Origin: JBFMAI01 sp964462635
GTDB taxonomy: Bacteria > Planctomycetota > Phycisphaerae > UBA1845 > Fen-1342
Direction of reading: 5' to 3'
NCBI GenBank assembly: GCA_964462635.1
Contig: CAYWYJ010000115.1
Coordinates: forward strand, 1 to 12,195
Length of the DNA: 12,195 nt
Shown: piece by piece, positions 6,556 through 12,195 of the stretch
How positions within the stretch are numbered: the first letter of the stretch is position 1
Layout of the letters: every line of letters begins with the position of its first letter
Program-made: the position numbers and the translations under genes
Notes under the pieces: model-generated
Told to the model about the DNA's origin: nothing
Databases searched by the model: none
The model's input: only the letters and a program-made list of their open reading frames with translations

Positions 6556-6597
6556 GGCCCGGGCCGCGCGGGTGTCCGGCCCGCGAAGGCCCGGGCC
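6556..6597 (-). promoter_or_regulatory. Nested hairpin / paired palindromes in leader of HTH gene
   Basis: Two copies of the 10-base palindrome GGCCCGGGCC (6556-6565 and 6588-6597) have centres 32 bases apart, about three helical turns. Between them CGCGGG (6567-6572) and CCCGCG (6580-6585) pair around a 7-base loop. The whole can fold into one hairpin of 16 pairs with small bulges. It lies between the promoter and start of the HTH gene, so it could be a two-site operator for a dimeric regulator or an RNA structure controlling translation. Confidence 0.55.
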
Positions 6598-6629
6598 GTC
6601 GGGCGATGGACCACCCGTCGGACAAGGGG

Positions 6630-6658
6630 AGTGTACCCGCGCCGCGCGGCGTTGTCAA
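6630..6658 (-). promoter_or_regulatory. Sigma70 promoter for HTH gene
   Basis: On the minus strand TTGACA (6653-6658) is followed after exactly 17 bases by TACACT (6630-6635), matching the consensus at 6/6 and 4/6. It sits between the OPT stop (6674) and the HTH start, giving a leader of roughly 90 bases that includes the nested hairpin. Confidence 0.7.
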
Positions 6659-6673
6659 GCAATTCTAGGAATG

Positions 6674-8557
6674 CTATCCCAGGCCCAGGAGCCGCCACGG
6701 CGCCAGCCGGTGCAGCGTCGTCCCGAACCCCGTCAGCGTCTCCCCCACGATCAGCCCGGCGCACAGCGGCAACAGCCGCCGGGCGCTCCACCCCGGGCGC
6801 AGCCCCCGCAACCCGCCCGCGGCCAGCGCCCCCACGAACACCGTCAGCGACACACTGGCCGGAAACACGAACGCCAGTCCCAGCCCGGCGCCGCTGGGGA
6901 CGTAGCGGCGCCACGCCGGCGGGGCCAGCTTCTCCAGCAACGTGAGGGCCACGGCCGCCGCCGCCGCCACGGCCATTGCCGGGCCGGCGCCCGGCGGCAA
7001 CGCCGACTGCCCTTGAGCAAACAGGTCGGCCACGGCCTTCATCCCCGCCACGGCCGGTGCCGGCAACTCGACCGTGAGCAGTTGCGCCGCCGGGTCGCCC
7101 AGCAGCAGCAGACACGCCGCGGTGCCGGCCAGCGCTCCGGCCGCCGCGCCGCACACCTGGGCGATGGCCTGCCGGCGGGGGGCCGCGCCGAGCAGGTGCC
7201 CGCACTTGAGATCGTCGAGCAGATCAGCGCATTGGCTGGCGGCGCCCGAGGTGACATTCGACGTCATCAGGTTGGTCGCGGGACTGTGGGGCAGCAGCGC
7301 GCCCAAGCTGACCTGCGTGACCTTTGCCGCGGCGGCGACCGGGTTGATGCCGGTTTCGCCGGACACACGCCCCACGACGAGGGCCAGGCCGAACGACAGC
7401 AGTACGCCGAGGACCGCGGCCCACCAGACGATCTTGAACAACAGCCCCTGGAGCACGACCGACAGCAGCAACACAGTCAGCAGCGCCGGCAGGAAGCTCG
7501 CGCGGCGGACTTCGCCCGGGTCGGCGGCGTCGGCAGGGGGGCTGCGGAAAACCATTCCACGCCACATGGCCGCGACCGAACGCCACGAGAGGGCCAGGGA
7601 CATCAGGGCCGAGACCACCATCAAGGTGACGCCGGGCCAGACCAGCCATTTCACGGCGACGCTGAAGGTCGGTTGTTCGATGACTTGGCGTTGGAGCAGT
7701 TCGGGCACGATGACACCGAACGCGACCGCGGCCCCAATCAGCAATGACACCGCGGCGCGCAGGCCGATGAGCCCGCCCACCGCGATCATGAGGGGCGACG
7801 GCGCGAGCGAGAAGCCGAGCGACCGCAGCGTGTGCCCCTGGACCGTCCCGGGGATTCCCAGGGCTCCTATTGCCGGCCCCGCGATCATGCCGAGCGATTG
7901 AACGTACTTGTAGAGCTCCAGGACGACGGCCACCCCCGCCGCCGACGACAGGGTCAGGACACTGGCCGCTGCCCCCCGCGCGCGGGAGTGCATCTCCCGC
8001 AGCGTTTCGGCCGTCGCCACGCCGCTCGGAAACGCCAGCCGCTCGCCGACGATGAGCTGACGTCGCAGCCCGACGGCGGCGCAGATTCCCACCAGGCAGA
8101 CCGAGAACACCCACAAGGACAGCGCGAGCCACGGCAGCCGCTGGCCGGTCACGAGCATCCAGGTGGGAATCGCCGCGATCAGTCCCGCCGAGGCCACGCT
8201 GGCCGCGGCCGATCCGGCCGTCTGGGCGATGTTGTTCTCAAGCAGTCCCCACGGACGAACGCGCCGGGCGCTCGCCCAGCTCAGCGTGCCCCACACGGTG
8301 GTTCCGATCACCGCGGTCACAATGGACATGTTGAACACCAGGCCCATCTTGAGGCCGGCGTAGATGTTGCACACGGACAGCAGCGATCCGAGGGCCATCC
8401 CCGTCAGCAAAGCGCGGGCGGTGAGTTGGGGCGACGAGGGATCGGGTGACGTGGGTGGGGGGCTCAGCGGCGGTGCGTCGGCCGCAGCGGGCCACAGCTC
8501 AGACCCCGGCGCGGGCCGGTGGCCGTCGTGAGGCTCGCGCGGGGGTGGGGTCTCCAT
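6674..8557 (-). CDS. OPT family oligopeptide/metal-chelate transporter
   Basis: This 627-residue integral membrane protein has the hallmarks of the bacterial OPT family, importers of oligopeptides or peptide-like metal chelates by secondary transport. Family blocks are NIYAGLKMG (64-72), ENNIAQTAGS (107-116), AFPSGVATAE (175-184), GETGINP (400-406) and NLMTSNVTSGAASQCADLL (429-447). Between them are many hydrophobic segments, roughly 12-16 by eye. The first 43 residues are Pro-rich and presumably cytoplasmic. The frame extends upstream of the promoter; I place the start at ATG 8557. A GTG at 8563 with GGAG 8 bases upstream is a real alternative. The substrate cannot be inferred. It is apparently monocistronic, as the HTH gene downstream has its own promoter. 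Confidence 0.9.
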   Translation of the reverse strand: METPPPREPHDGHRPAPGSELWPAAADAPPLSPPPTSPDPSSPQLTARALLTGMALGSLLSVCNIYAGLKMGLVFNMSIVTAVIGTTVWGTLSWASARRVRPWGLLENNIAQTAGSAAASVASAGLIAAIPTWMLVTGQRLPWLALSLWVFSVCLVGICAAVGLRRQLIVGERLAFPSGVATAETLREMHSRARGAAASVLTLSSAAGVAVVLELYKYVQSLGMIAGPAIGALGIPGTVQGHTLRSLGFSLAPSPLMIAVGGLIGLRAAVSLLIGAAVAFGVIVPELLQRQVIEQPTFSVAVKWLVWPGVTLMVVSALMSLALSWRSVAAMWRGMVFRSPPADAADPGEVRRASFLPALLTVLLLSVVLQGLLFKIVWWAAVLGVLLSFGLALVVGRVSGETGINPVAAAAKVTQVSLGALLPHSPATNLMTSNVTSGAASQCADLLDDLKCGHLLGAAPRRQAIAQVCGAAAGALAGTAACLLLLGDPAAQLLTVELPAPAVAGMKAVADLFAQGQSALPPGAGPAMAVAAAAAVALTLLEKLAPPAWRRYVPSGAGLGLAFVFPASVSLTVFVGALAAGGLRGLRPGWSARRLLPLCAGLIVGETLTGFGTTLHRLAPWRLLGLG

Positions 8558-8607
8558 ACTCACGCCGGCCGCTCCACAAGCTGCGGGTTGCGCCTCCTGC
8601 GGGGGCG

Positions 8608-8635
8608 ATGGTACGGAGACCACGGTCGGTGTCAA
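8608..8635 (-). promoter_or_regulatory. Sigma70 promoter for OPT transporter gene
   Basis: On the minus strand TTGACA (8630-8635) and TACCAT (8608-8613) are 16 bases apart, matching 6/6 and 4/6. Transcription would start near 8601, about 40 bases before the OPT start, which rules out the longer open frame as the true N-terminus. Confidence 0.65.
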
Positions 8636-8714
8636 CCAACTGGGGTTCGGTACCGACGACGCGGTTCGGATCGGCCCGGCGGCCGGGTGGTTTTTCCAAG
8701 AACGCCAATCAGAA

Positions 8715-8763
8715 CCCCGCACGCCAGTGCGGGGGCAGGCGACCCACCACGTGCGTGGTGGGT
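8715..8763. repeat. Tandem double hairpin between divergent promoters
   Basis: CCCCGCAC (8715-8722) pairs perfectly with GTGCGGGG (8727-8734) around GCCA. Eight bases on, ACCCACCAC (8742-8750) pairs perfectly with GTGGTGGGT (8755-8763) around GTGC. Two clean hairpins in tandem lie in the middle of the region between the OPT and rpsP promoters. I recall similar units scattered in planctomycete genomes, often mis-annotated as tiny proteins, but cannot confirm it here. Neither hairpin is followed by a T-run. Confidence 0.6.
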
Positions 8764-8767
8764 TCGG

Positions 8768-8796
8768 TTGGCAGTTCTAAGTTATTGCAATATAAC
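8768..8796 (+). promoter_or_regulatory. Strong sigma70 promoter, distal to rpsP
   Basis: TTGGCA (8768-8773) and TATAAC (8791-8796) are separated by exactly 17 bases and match 5/6 each, in a locally AT-rich patch that stands out from the surroundings. Transcription would start near 8803, giving a leader of about 310 bases before rpsP, or a separate small transcript. Confidence 0.65.
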
Positions 8797-8911
8797 GGCT
8801 TCTAGTTGACTCGTTCGCGGCGCGGGCGCATCCAGCCGCGGCGGGAAGCCATGCGCGTGGCTGAGGTTCGGCTGGGACGAACCGGGCGGGCGATCCCAAC
8901 GCACCGGGACT

Positions 8912-8972
8912 GCCGAGCCGATCGCGGCGCCGTTCCAGCGGCTCGGCCGGAGCCTCGCCCTCCCAGTCGTTG
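8912..8972. repeat. Hairpin repeat inside rpsP upstream region
   Basis: GCCGAGCCG (8912-8920) is perfectly complementary to CGGCTCGGC (8939-8947) across an 18-base loop. The adjoining bases to 8972 read, on the other strand, as the short peptide WEGEAPAEP. That peptide string recurs in spurious planctomycete ORFs as far as I recall, marking a dispersed intergenic repeat and not a gene. It lies between the two promoters upstream of rpsP. Confidence 0.5.
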
Positions 8973-9009
8973 GGGGCTACTTGGCGACAATTTGGGTCGC
9001 GCGGCGCCC

Positions 9010-9038
9010 TTGGCACGCTCCATGACCACTCGTATACT
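9010..9038 (+). promoter_or_regulatory. Sigma70 promoter proximal to rpsP
   Basis: TTGGCA (9010-9015) and TATACT (9033-9038) have a 17-base spacer and match 5/6 each. A start near 9045 gives a leader of about 67 bases. It is as good as the distal promoter and is the likelier main promoter of the rpsP operon. Confidence 0.72.
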
Positions 9039-9074
9039 ATGGGGCTCCGTCCGATTCCGGGCCGGTTGTCGTGC

Positions 9075-9095
9075 AGCCGCTCGGAAGGGGCGGCT
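9075..9095 (+). promoter_or_regulatory. Leader hairpin before rpsP
   Basis: AGCCGCTC (9075-9082) pairs with GGGCGGCT (9088-9095), one G-T pair included, around GGAAG, and is followed by TTTC. It ends 16 bases before the rpsP ATG. A short attenuator or a translational control hairpin is possible, but the T-run is too short for efficient termination. Confidence 0.4.
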
Positions 9096-9111
9096 TTCAG
9101 CGGAGTGTGGT

Positions 9112-9366
9112 ATGGCGGTTCGGCTGCGCTTAAAACGGTTGGGGCGTCGGCACCGGTCGTTCTATCGTCTGAGCGCGATGGAAGCCCGCTGCCCGCGCGA
9201 CGGGCGCGTCCTGGAGGAGCTCGGCACCTACGACCCGCAAAGCAAGGACGCGGAGCAGCAACTGAAGCTGAACCTCGAGCGGATTCAGCATTGGCTCAAG
9301 CTCGGCGCCATGCCGACCGAGACGGTAGCCCGGCTGCTGCGCAAGCACGGAATCAAGCCCCGGTGA
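9112..9366 (+). CDS. rpsP: 30S ribosomal protein S16
   Basis: The 84-residue protein begins MAVRLRLKRLGRRHRSFYRL, the S16 N-terminus, and continues with PRDGRVLEELGTYDPQ, equally diagnostic. S16 binds 16S rRNA early in 30S assembly. An open frame extends upstream to 8806 but crosses repeat and promoter sequences; the ATG at 9112 gives the family's exact start, with CGGAGTG at 9100-9106. The length is usual. It heads the rpsP-trmD-rplS operon, with 31 bases to trmD. rimM, which commonly sits between these two, is missing. Confidence 0.97.
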   Translation: MAVRLRLKRLGRRHRSFYRLSAMEARCPRDGRVLEELGTYDPQSKDAEQQLKLNLERIQHWLKLGAMPTETVARLLRKHGIKPR

Positions 9367-9397
9367 TCGCCCACCGTCGCTTTCATGACTGCCCGGT

Positions 9398-10180
9398 ATG
9401 TTGCGGATCGACGTCATTACGCTGTTCCCGGAGATGTTTCAGCCGTTCCTCGCGGCCAGCATCGTCGGCCGCGCGCAACAGGCCGGCCTGACGGCGATTC
9501 ACACCCATCAGCTCCGCGATTACTCGCAGGATCCCCACAGGAAAGTTGATGATCGGCCGTTCGGCGGCGGCCCGGGCATGATCCTCATGTGTCAGCCCGT
9601 CGTCGACGCCGTCCGGGCGGTCGAAGCCCTGGATGCCACCCCGGCCCTGCGGATTCTGCTCACGCCGCAGGGCCGGCCGTTTACCCAGGCGACGGCGGAG
9701 CGGCTGGCGGCACAACCACGACTGCTCCTGCTGTGCGGCCACTACGAGGGGTTCGACGAGCGCATCCTCGATATCCTGCAACCCGAAGAGATCAGCCTGG
9801 GGGACTTCGTGCTGAGCGGCGGGGAGCCCGCCGCGATCACCGTGATCGACGCGGTGGTGCGGCTGCTGCCCGGCGCGTTGGGCAACGCCTTGGGCCCCAG
9901 CGACGAATCCTTCCAGGGCGACCGCCTCGAATACCCCCAATACACCCGCCCGCGCGAGTTCGAAGGCCGCGCGGTCCCCGACGTGCTCCTCTCGGGGCAC
10001 CACGGCGAGATCGCGTCCTGGCGGCAGCGGCAGGCCGATGAGCGTACCCTTCGGCGGCGTCCCGATCTGCTTCGGGACCACGCCGAGTTCCGTGTCTTCG
10101 CACGTGATTCTCAGACCTCTGGCGGCTCACGGGCCACGTCCCGATCGAGCGCTTCAGCCAAGGCAGCGCTTGCGAGTTGA
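9398..10180 (+). CDS. trmD: tRNA (guanine-37-N1)-methyltransferase
   Basis: TrmD methylates G37 next to the anticodon using S-adenosylmethionine, preventing +1 frameshifts. The 260-residue protein shows the N-terminal RIDVITLFPEMF, DDRPFGGGPGM (51-61), the trefoil-knot SAM-binding stretch CGHYEGFDER (113-122) with LSGGEPAAI (139-147), R155 and the catalytic D169 in the SDESF motif, then YTRPREFEG and VLLSGHHGEI. About 30 residues after 230 form a Ser/Ala/Arg-rich tail not found in ordinary TrmD; it looks disordered. The ATG at 9398 starts the standard MLRIDVITLFP; no good ribosome site is seen, so coupling to rpsP translation is likely. rplS starts 16 bases after its stop. Confidence 0.95.
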   Translation: MLRIDVITLFPEMFQPFLAASIVGRAQQAGLTAIHTHQLRDYSQDPHRKVDDRPFGGGPGMILMCQPVVDAVRAVEALDATPALRILLTPQGRPFTQATAERLAAQPRLLLLCGHYEGFDERILDILQPEEISLGDFVLSGGEPAAITVIDAVVRLLPGALGNALGPSDESFQGDRLEYPQYTRPREFEGRAVPDVLLSGHHGEIASWRQRQADERTLRRRPDLLRDHAEFRVFARDSQTSGGSRATSRSSASAKAALAS

Positions 10181-10196
10181 GAAAGTGAGGCGCTCG

Positions 10197-10685
10197 ATGC
10201 GTAACCCCCTGTTCAGCGCGGTCCAGAAGAAATACGGTCGCACCGGCGGCCTGGACTTTGAGATCGGTGACACCGTCGTCGTGACCATTCGCATCGTCGA
10301 GGGCGGCAAGGAGCGTCTCCAGGACTTCGAGGGGACCGTCATCGCCCGTCGCGGCCACGGCCTGGACGAGATGTTCACCGTCCGCCGCATCGTGGCCAAC
10401 GAGGGCGTGGAGCGGACGTTCCCGCTCCACTCCCCGCGCGTGGCGGCCATCAAGACGGTCCGCAGCGGCAAGGTCCGCCGTGGCAAGCTGTACTTCCTGC
10501 GCGACCGCGTCGGCAAGGCCCGCCGGCTCCGCGAACGCCGGATTTCGGCGGCGGCCCGCGCCGCGGCGGCCCAGGCGCGCGCCGCGAAGGCCCAGGCCCT
10601 GCGCGATGCCCAGGAGGCGGTTGCGGCGGCCCAGTCGGCCCAACCCGCCGTCGCGGGTTCCGAAGTCGCCGGCTCGCCGACCTAG
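10197..10685 (+). CDS. rplS: 50S ribosomal protein L19 with Ala-rich tail
   Basis: L19 sits at the interface of the two ribosomal subunits. Residues 1-115 match the family: GDTVVVTIRIVEGGKERLQDFEG, VIARRGHGLDEMFTVRRI, VERTFPLHSPR and GKVRRGKLYFLRDR. The usual protein ends about here (roughly 115 residues), but this one continues for 47 residues in an Ala/Arg/Gln-rich helix-prone segment (ISAAARAAAAQARAAKAQ onward) and a short Ser/Pro end. The start at 10197 has GTGAGG at 10185-10190; the longer frame upstream overlaps trmD and is not L19-like. It is the last gene of the operon, with a 178-base gap to yraN. Confidence 0.95.
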   Translation: MRNPLFSAVQKKYGRTGGLDFEIGDTVVVTIRIVEGGKERLQDFEGTVIARRGHGLDEMFTVRRIVANEGVERTFPLHSPRVAAIKTVRSGKVRRGKLYFLRDRVGKARRLRERRISAAARAAAAQARAAKAQALRDAQEAVAAAQSAQPAVAGSEVAGSPT

Positions 10686-10708
10686 ATTGGTGTCGCCGCA
10701 GGTGTCGC

Positions 10709-10727
10709 GTTCGGCGTCACGCCGGAC
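10709..10727 (+). terminator. Weak hairpin after rplS
   Basis: GTTCGGCG (10709-10716) pairs with CGCCGGAC (10720-10727) around TCA, with one G-T pair, 23 bases after the rplS stop. No T-run follows, so it may only stabilise the 3' end or do nothing. The rest of the 178-base gap before yraN shows no gene and no good promoter. Confidence 0.3.
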
Positions 10728-10863
10728 CGAGAGTGCGAGTTGACGCTCGCCGGCCTGTGCGGCGTTGGCCGCGCCGGGTGCGTCAGCCGCCACAAGTTTG
10801 CCTGTCGGGGCCACGCCGGGCTGACTGGCGGCGCAAACCGGAACCTCGACCGGATATGGTCTC

Positions 10864-11235
10864 GTGAACGATCCGCGACATGCGCTCGGCCGTGACGGGG
10901 AGCGGCTGGCGGAGCGCTTCCTGCGTCGGCAGGGGCTCAAGCTCATTTTGCGGCGTTATTCCACGCCCGTCGGGGAGCTCGACCTGGTGATGCGTGACGG
11001 GGAGACGGTGGTCTTTGTAGAGGTGAAGACCCTGCGCTCGCGGGCCCATTCCGAGCCGCAGGACAAGGTCGGCGTGGACAAGCGTCGCCGCATGACACGG
11101 GCGGCGGAGTGGGTGATCCGCCAGCGGCGCTGGTCGGACCAACCGTGTCGCTTCGACGTGGTAGCGGTGACGGTGCCGCCGAAGGGGGAGCCCCAGATCG
11201 AGCACTTCCCGGACGCTTTCGAGCCGACGAAGTAG
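10864..11235 (+). CDS. yraN: YraN/UPF0102 family nuclease-like protein
   Basis: This 123-residue protein matches the UPF0102 (YraN) family, small predicted endonuclease-fold proteins of uncertain role. Family marks are GRDGERLAERFLRRQGLKLI near the N-terminus, GELDLV (37-42) and VFVEVKT (50-56). D40 and E53-x-K55 form the PD-(D/E)xK-type metal-binding set, so catalytic residues are kept. RFDVVAV (96-102) is also typical. Its start is GTG at 10864; the nearby ATG at 10856 is out of frame and stops at once. No clear ribosome site is visible. YraN genes often follow rplS (usually with rnhB), so it may share the upstream transcript. Confidence 0.88.
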   Translation: MNDPRHALGRDGERLAERFLRRQGLKLILRRYSTPVGELDLVMRDGETVVFVEVKTLRSRAHSEPQDKVGVDKRRRMTRAAEWVIRQRRWSDQPCRFDVVAVTVPPKGEPQIEHFPDAFEPTK

Positions 11236-11317
11236 CGGTTCGCGCGGATCACGGGCCAATTTGCCGACCGCGCCAGGAGGGTGCCGCAACCCCGGCGCAA
11301 CTCCCCTGCCTGCCAGG

Positions 11318-11344
11318 TCGCCGCCGGCGACTCGCTGCGGCGAG
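11318..11344 (+). repeat. Dispersed repeat, copy B, with hairpin
   Basis: TCGCCGC (11318-11324) pairs with GCGGCGA (11337-11343). The segment 11326-11344 matches 125-143 at 18 of 19 positions. Copy B is intergenic between yraN and the convergent RNA-binding protein gene. Confidence 0.5.
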
Positions 11345-11346
11345 GA

Positions 11347-11365
11347 GGGGTTGGGGGAGGGTGGG
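11347..11365 (+). other. G-quadruplex-type G tract
   Basis: Four G runs of 4, 5, 3 and 3 separated by TT, A and T fit the strict intramolecular G4 pattern with very short loops. It directly follows the repeat at 11318-11344 in the non-coding gap after yraN. If transcribed as part of the yraN mRNA it would form in the 3' region. Confidence 0.6.
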
Positions 11366-11426
11366 AACCCCCGCCGCCATTGGTCGACCGGTTCCCGTTC
11401 CCGCGCCAACTCGTGCGCATAAATGC

Positions 11427-11464
11427 GGCGCCACGCCGATCACGACTGTGACCGGCGTGGCGCC
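11427..11464 (-). terminator. Terminator of RNA-binding protein gene
   Basis: GGCGCCACGCCG (11427-11438) is perfectly complementary to CGGCGTGGCGCC (11453-11464). Four more pairs (TCAC/GTGA) lie inside beyond one mismatch, closing on a GACT loop. On the minus strand it starts 32 bases after the RRM gene's stop and is followed by GCATTTATG, a modest T-rich tail. It may also stop rightward transcription from yraN. Confidence 0.7.
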
Positions 11465-11495
11465 CATACGACTTACCGTGTTGTGAGGTCGGCAA

Positions 11496-11828
11496 CTACC
11501 AGCGGCGTCCGCCGCCGCCGCCACCGCCGCCATAGCCGCCGCGACCGCCGGAGCGACCGCCGCCGCCGGCGCCGCCGCCTTCCTTCGGCCGGGCTTCGTT
11601 GACGGTCAGAGTGCGACCGTCGTGCTGCTGGCCGTTGAGGGCGCTGATGGCCGCCTGCGCCTCCTCACTGGAGCCCATCTCGACAAAGCCGAAGCCCTTG
11701 CTCCGGCCGGTGTCCCGGTCCGTGATGACCTGGGCGGACTGCACGGTCCCGTGCTGTCCGAACAGCCGCTCGAGATCCGCTCCGGTGACTGAGAAGGCCA
11801 GGTTTCCGACATACAACTTCTTGCCCAT
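11496..11828 (-). CDS. Glycine-rich RNA-binding protein, single RRM
   Basis: The 110-residue protein is one RNA recognition motif plus a Gly-rich tail. RNP2 is LYVGNL (5-10) and RNP1 is KGFGFVEM (44-51), both with the aromatic residues that stack on RNA bases. Residues 84-110 are nearly all Gly with scattered Arg and a Tyr (GGRGGYG), an RGG-like tail. Cyanobacteria and planctomycetes carry such proteins; in cyanobacteria some are cold-induced and act as RNA chaperones or regulators. The ATG at 11828 has AGGAGA at 11836-11841. A strong hairpin terminator follows. It stands alone on the minus strand, converging on yraN. Which RNAs it binds is unknown. Confidence 0.93.
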   Translation of the reverse strand: MGKKLYVGNLAFSVTGADLERLFGQHGTVQSAQVITDRDTGRSKGFGFVEMGSSEEAQAAISALNGQQHDGRTLTVNEARPKEGGGAGGGGRSGGRGGYGGGGGGGGRRW

Positions 11829-12195
11829 TCACGTTTCTCCTGTTCTGGGCGCTCGGACCCGCGGCTCGCTTTCAGGGTCCGTTGAAAGGGGCCGACACCG
11901 GCCCGAAGGTAGGAGCAGCCGAAGCGGGCAAGATGGCAGGGCTTTCTTCAGAGAAACCGCGTCCCTTGACGCCGATCGTCAGATCCAACCACTCGCCGAG
12001 TATAGCGACCGGCGGCGAAAAGGCAATGCGATTAGAGGAGTGCCGCAGCGAGCAATCTTGTCCGTCCGGGAGCGGTTTCGGGGCCCGCCCCAGACGTGTC
12101 GGGTGGCCGCAGGCCGATACTGCGCGCCAGAAGAAGAAAGACCAGTCCCCCTTGGCCGAGGCAAGACGCCGCGTGTGTCACCGACGGCCGGTGTG
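11829..12195. other. Upstream region of RRM gene, no other gene seen
   Basis: No convincing coding frame is present; the one open frame on the minus strand at 11979-12164 is compositionally odd and lacks a ribosome site. CGGACCC (11854-11860) and GGGTCCG (11875-11881) form a 7-base inverted repeat close to the ribosome site. TTTCT/AGAAA-type arms at 11943-11956 can form another small hairpin. Both would lie in the leader of the RRM mRNA. Confidence 0.5.
11999..12026 (-). promoter_or_regulatory. Candidate promoter for RRM gene
   Basis: On the minus strand TTGCCT (12021-12026) and TATACT (11999-12004) are 16 bases apart, matching 4/6 and 5/6. The leader would be about 164 bases, unusually long and able to form hairpins. 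No better pair is seen closer to the gene. Confidence 0.45.

Noticed and set aside
6572..8132. Long plus-strand and second minus-strand frames over the OPT gene
   Set aside because: Gln/Arg/Gly-rich shadows of the OPT gene, which has unmistakable family motifs in its own frame.
8777..9029. Minus-strand frames reading GEAPAEP upstream of rpsP
   Set aside because: They run through an inverted repeat and both rightward promoters and lack a ribosome site; better explained as a dispersed non-coding repeat.
10783..11409. Minus-strand frame opposite yraN
   Set aside because: yraN on the plus strand has clear family motifs; the antisense frame passes through the repeat and G tract and is Pro/Arg-rich.

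Overview
The window is GC-rich, dense bacterial chromosome. A PEP-CTERM protein, many short dispersed hairpin repeats, a Gly-rich single-RRM protein and an Ala-rich extension on L19 suggest a member of the Planctomycetota. That placement is inferred from gene content and recalled repeat types, not from a search. Most genes are housekeeping; the accessory part is the stretch 5.2-6.6 kb.

Layout. 1-475 has no gene but carries hairpin repeats. 476-1102 (+) encodes a secreted PEP-CTERM protein and is followed by an intrinsic terminator. A promoter at 1195 leads into a tight lipid-synthesis operon, rpmF-plsX-fabH-fabD-fabG (1328-5220, +), with gaps of 11, -4, 1 and 21 bases. It couples ribosomal protein L32 to the start of fatty acid and phospholipid synthesis: FabD loads malonyl groups on ACP, FabH makes the first condensation, FabG reduces the ketoacyl-ACP, and PlsX turns acyl-ACP into acyl-phosphate. 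acpP, often next in line, is absent.

5248-6226 holds an array of near-identical 30-base repeats around an IS200/REP-associated tyrosine transposase gene (5664-6149, +). The flanking repeats face each other as inverted ends. Next come two minus-strand genes: a 92-residue helix-turn-helix-like protein (6252-6530) with its own promoter and a 42-base nested hairpin in its leader, and an OPT-family transporter (6674-8557).

8558-9111 is a divergent control region with an OPT promoter on the minus strand, a tandem double hairpin, and two good sigma70-type promoters facing right. It leads to a compact translation operon, rpsP-trmD-rplS (9112-10685, +), that lacks rimM and is followed by yraN (10864-11235, +). 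The right end has repeats, a G-quadruplex-type tract, a strong terminator, and a minus-strand Gly-rich RRM protein (11496-11828) with a possible long leader. 11829-12195 has no other gene I can support.

I see no clearly new multi-gene system. The most interesting object is the transposase with its 30-base repeat family.
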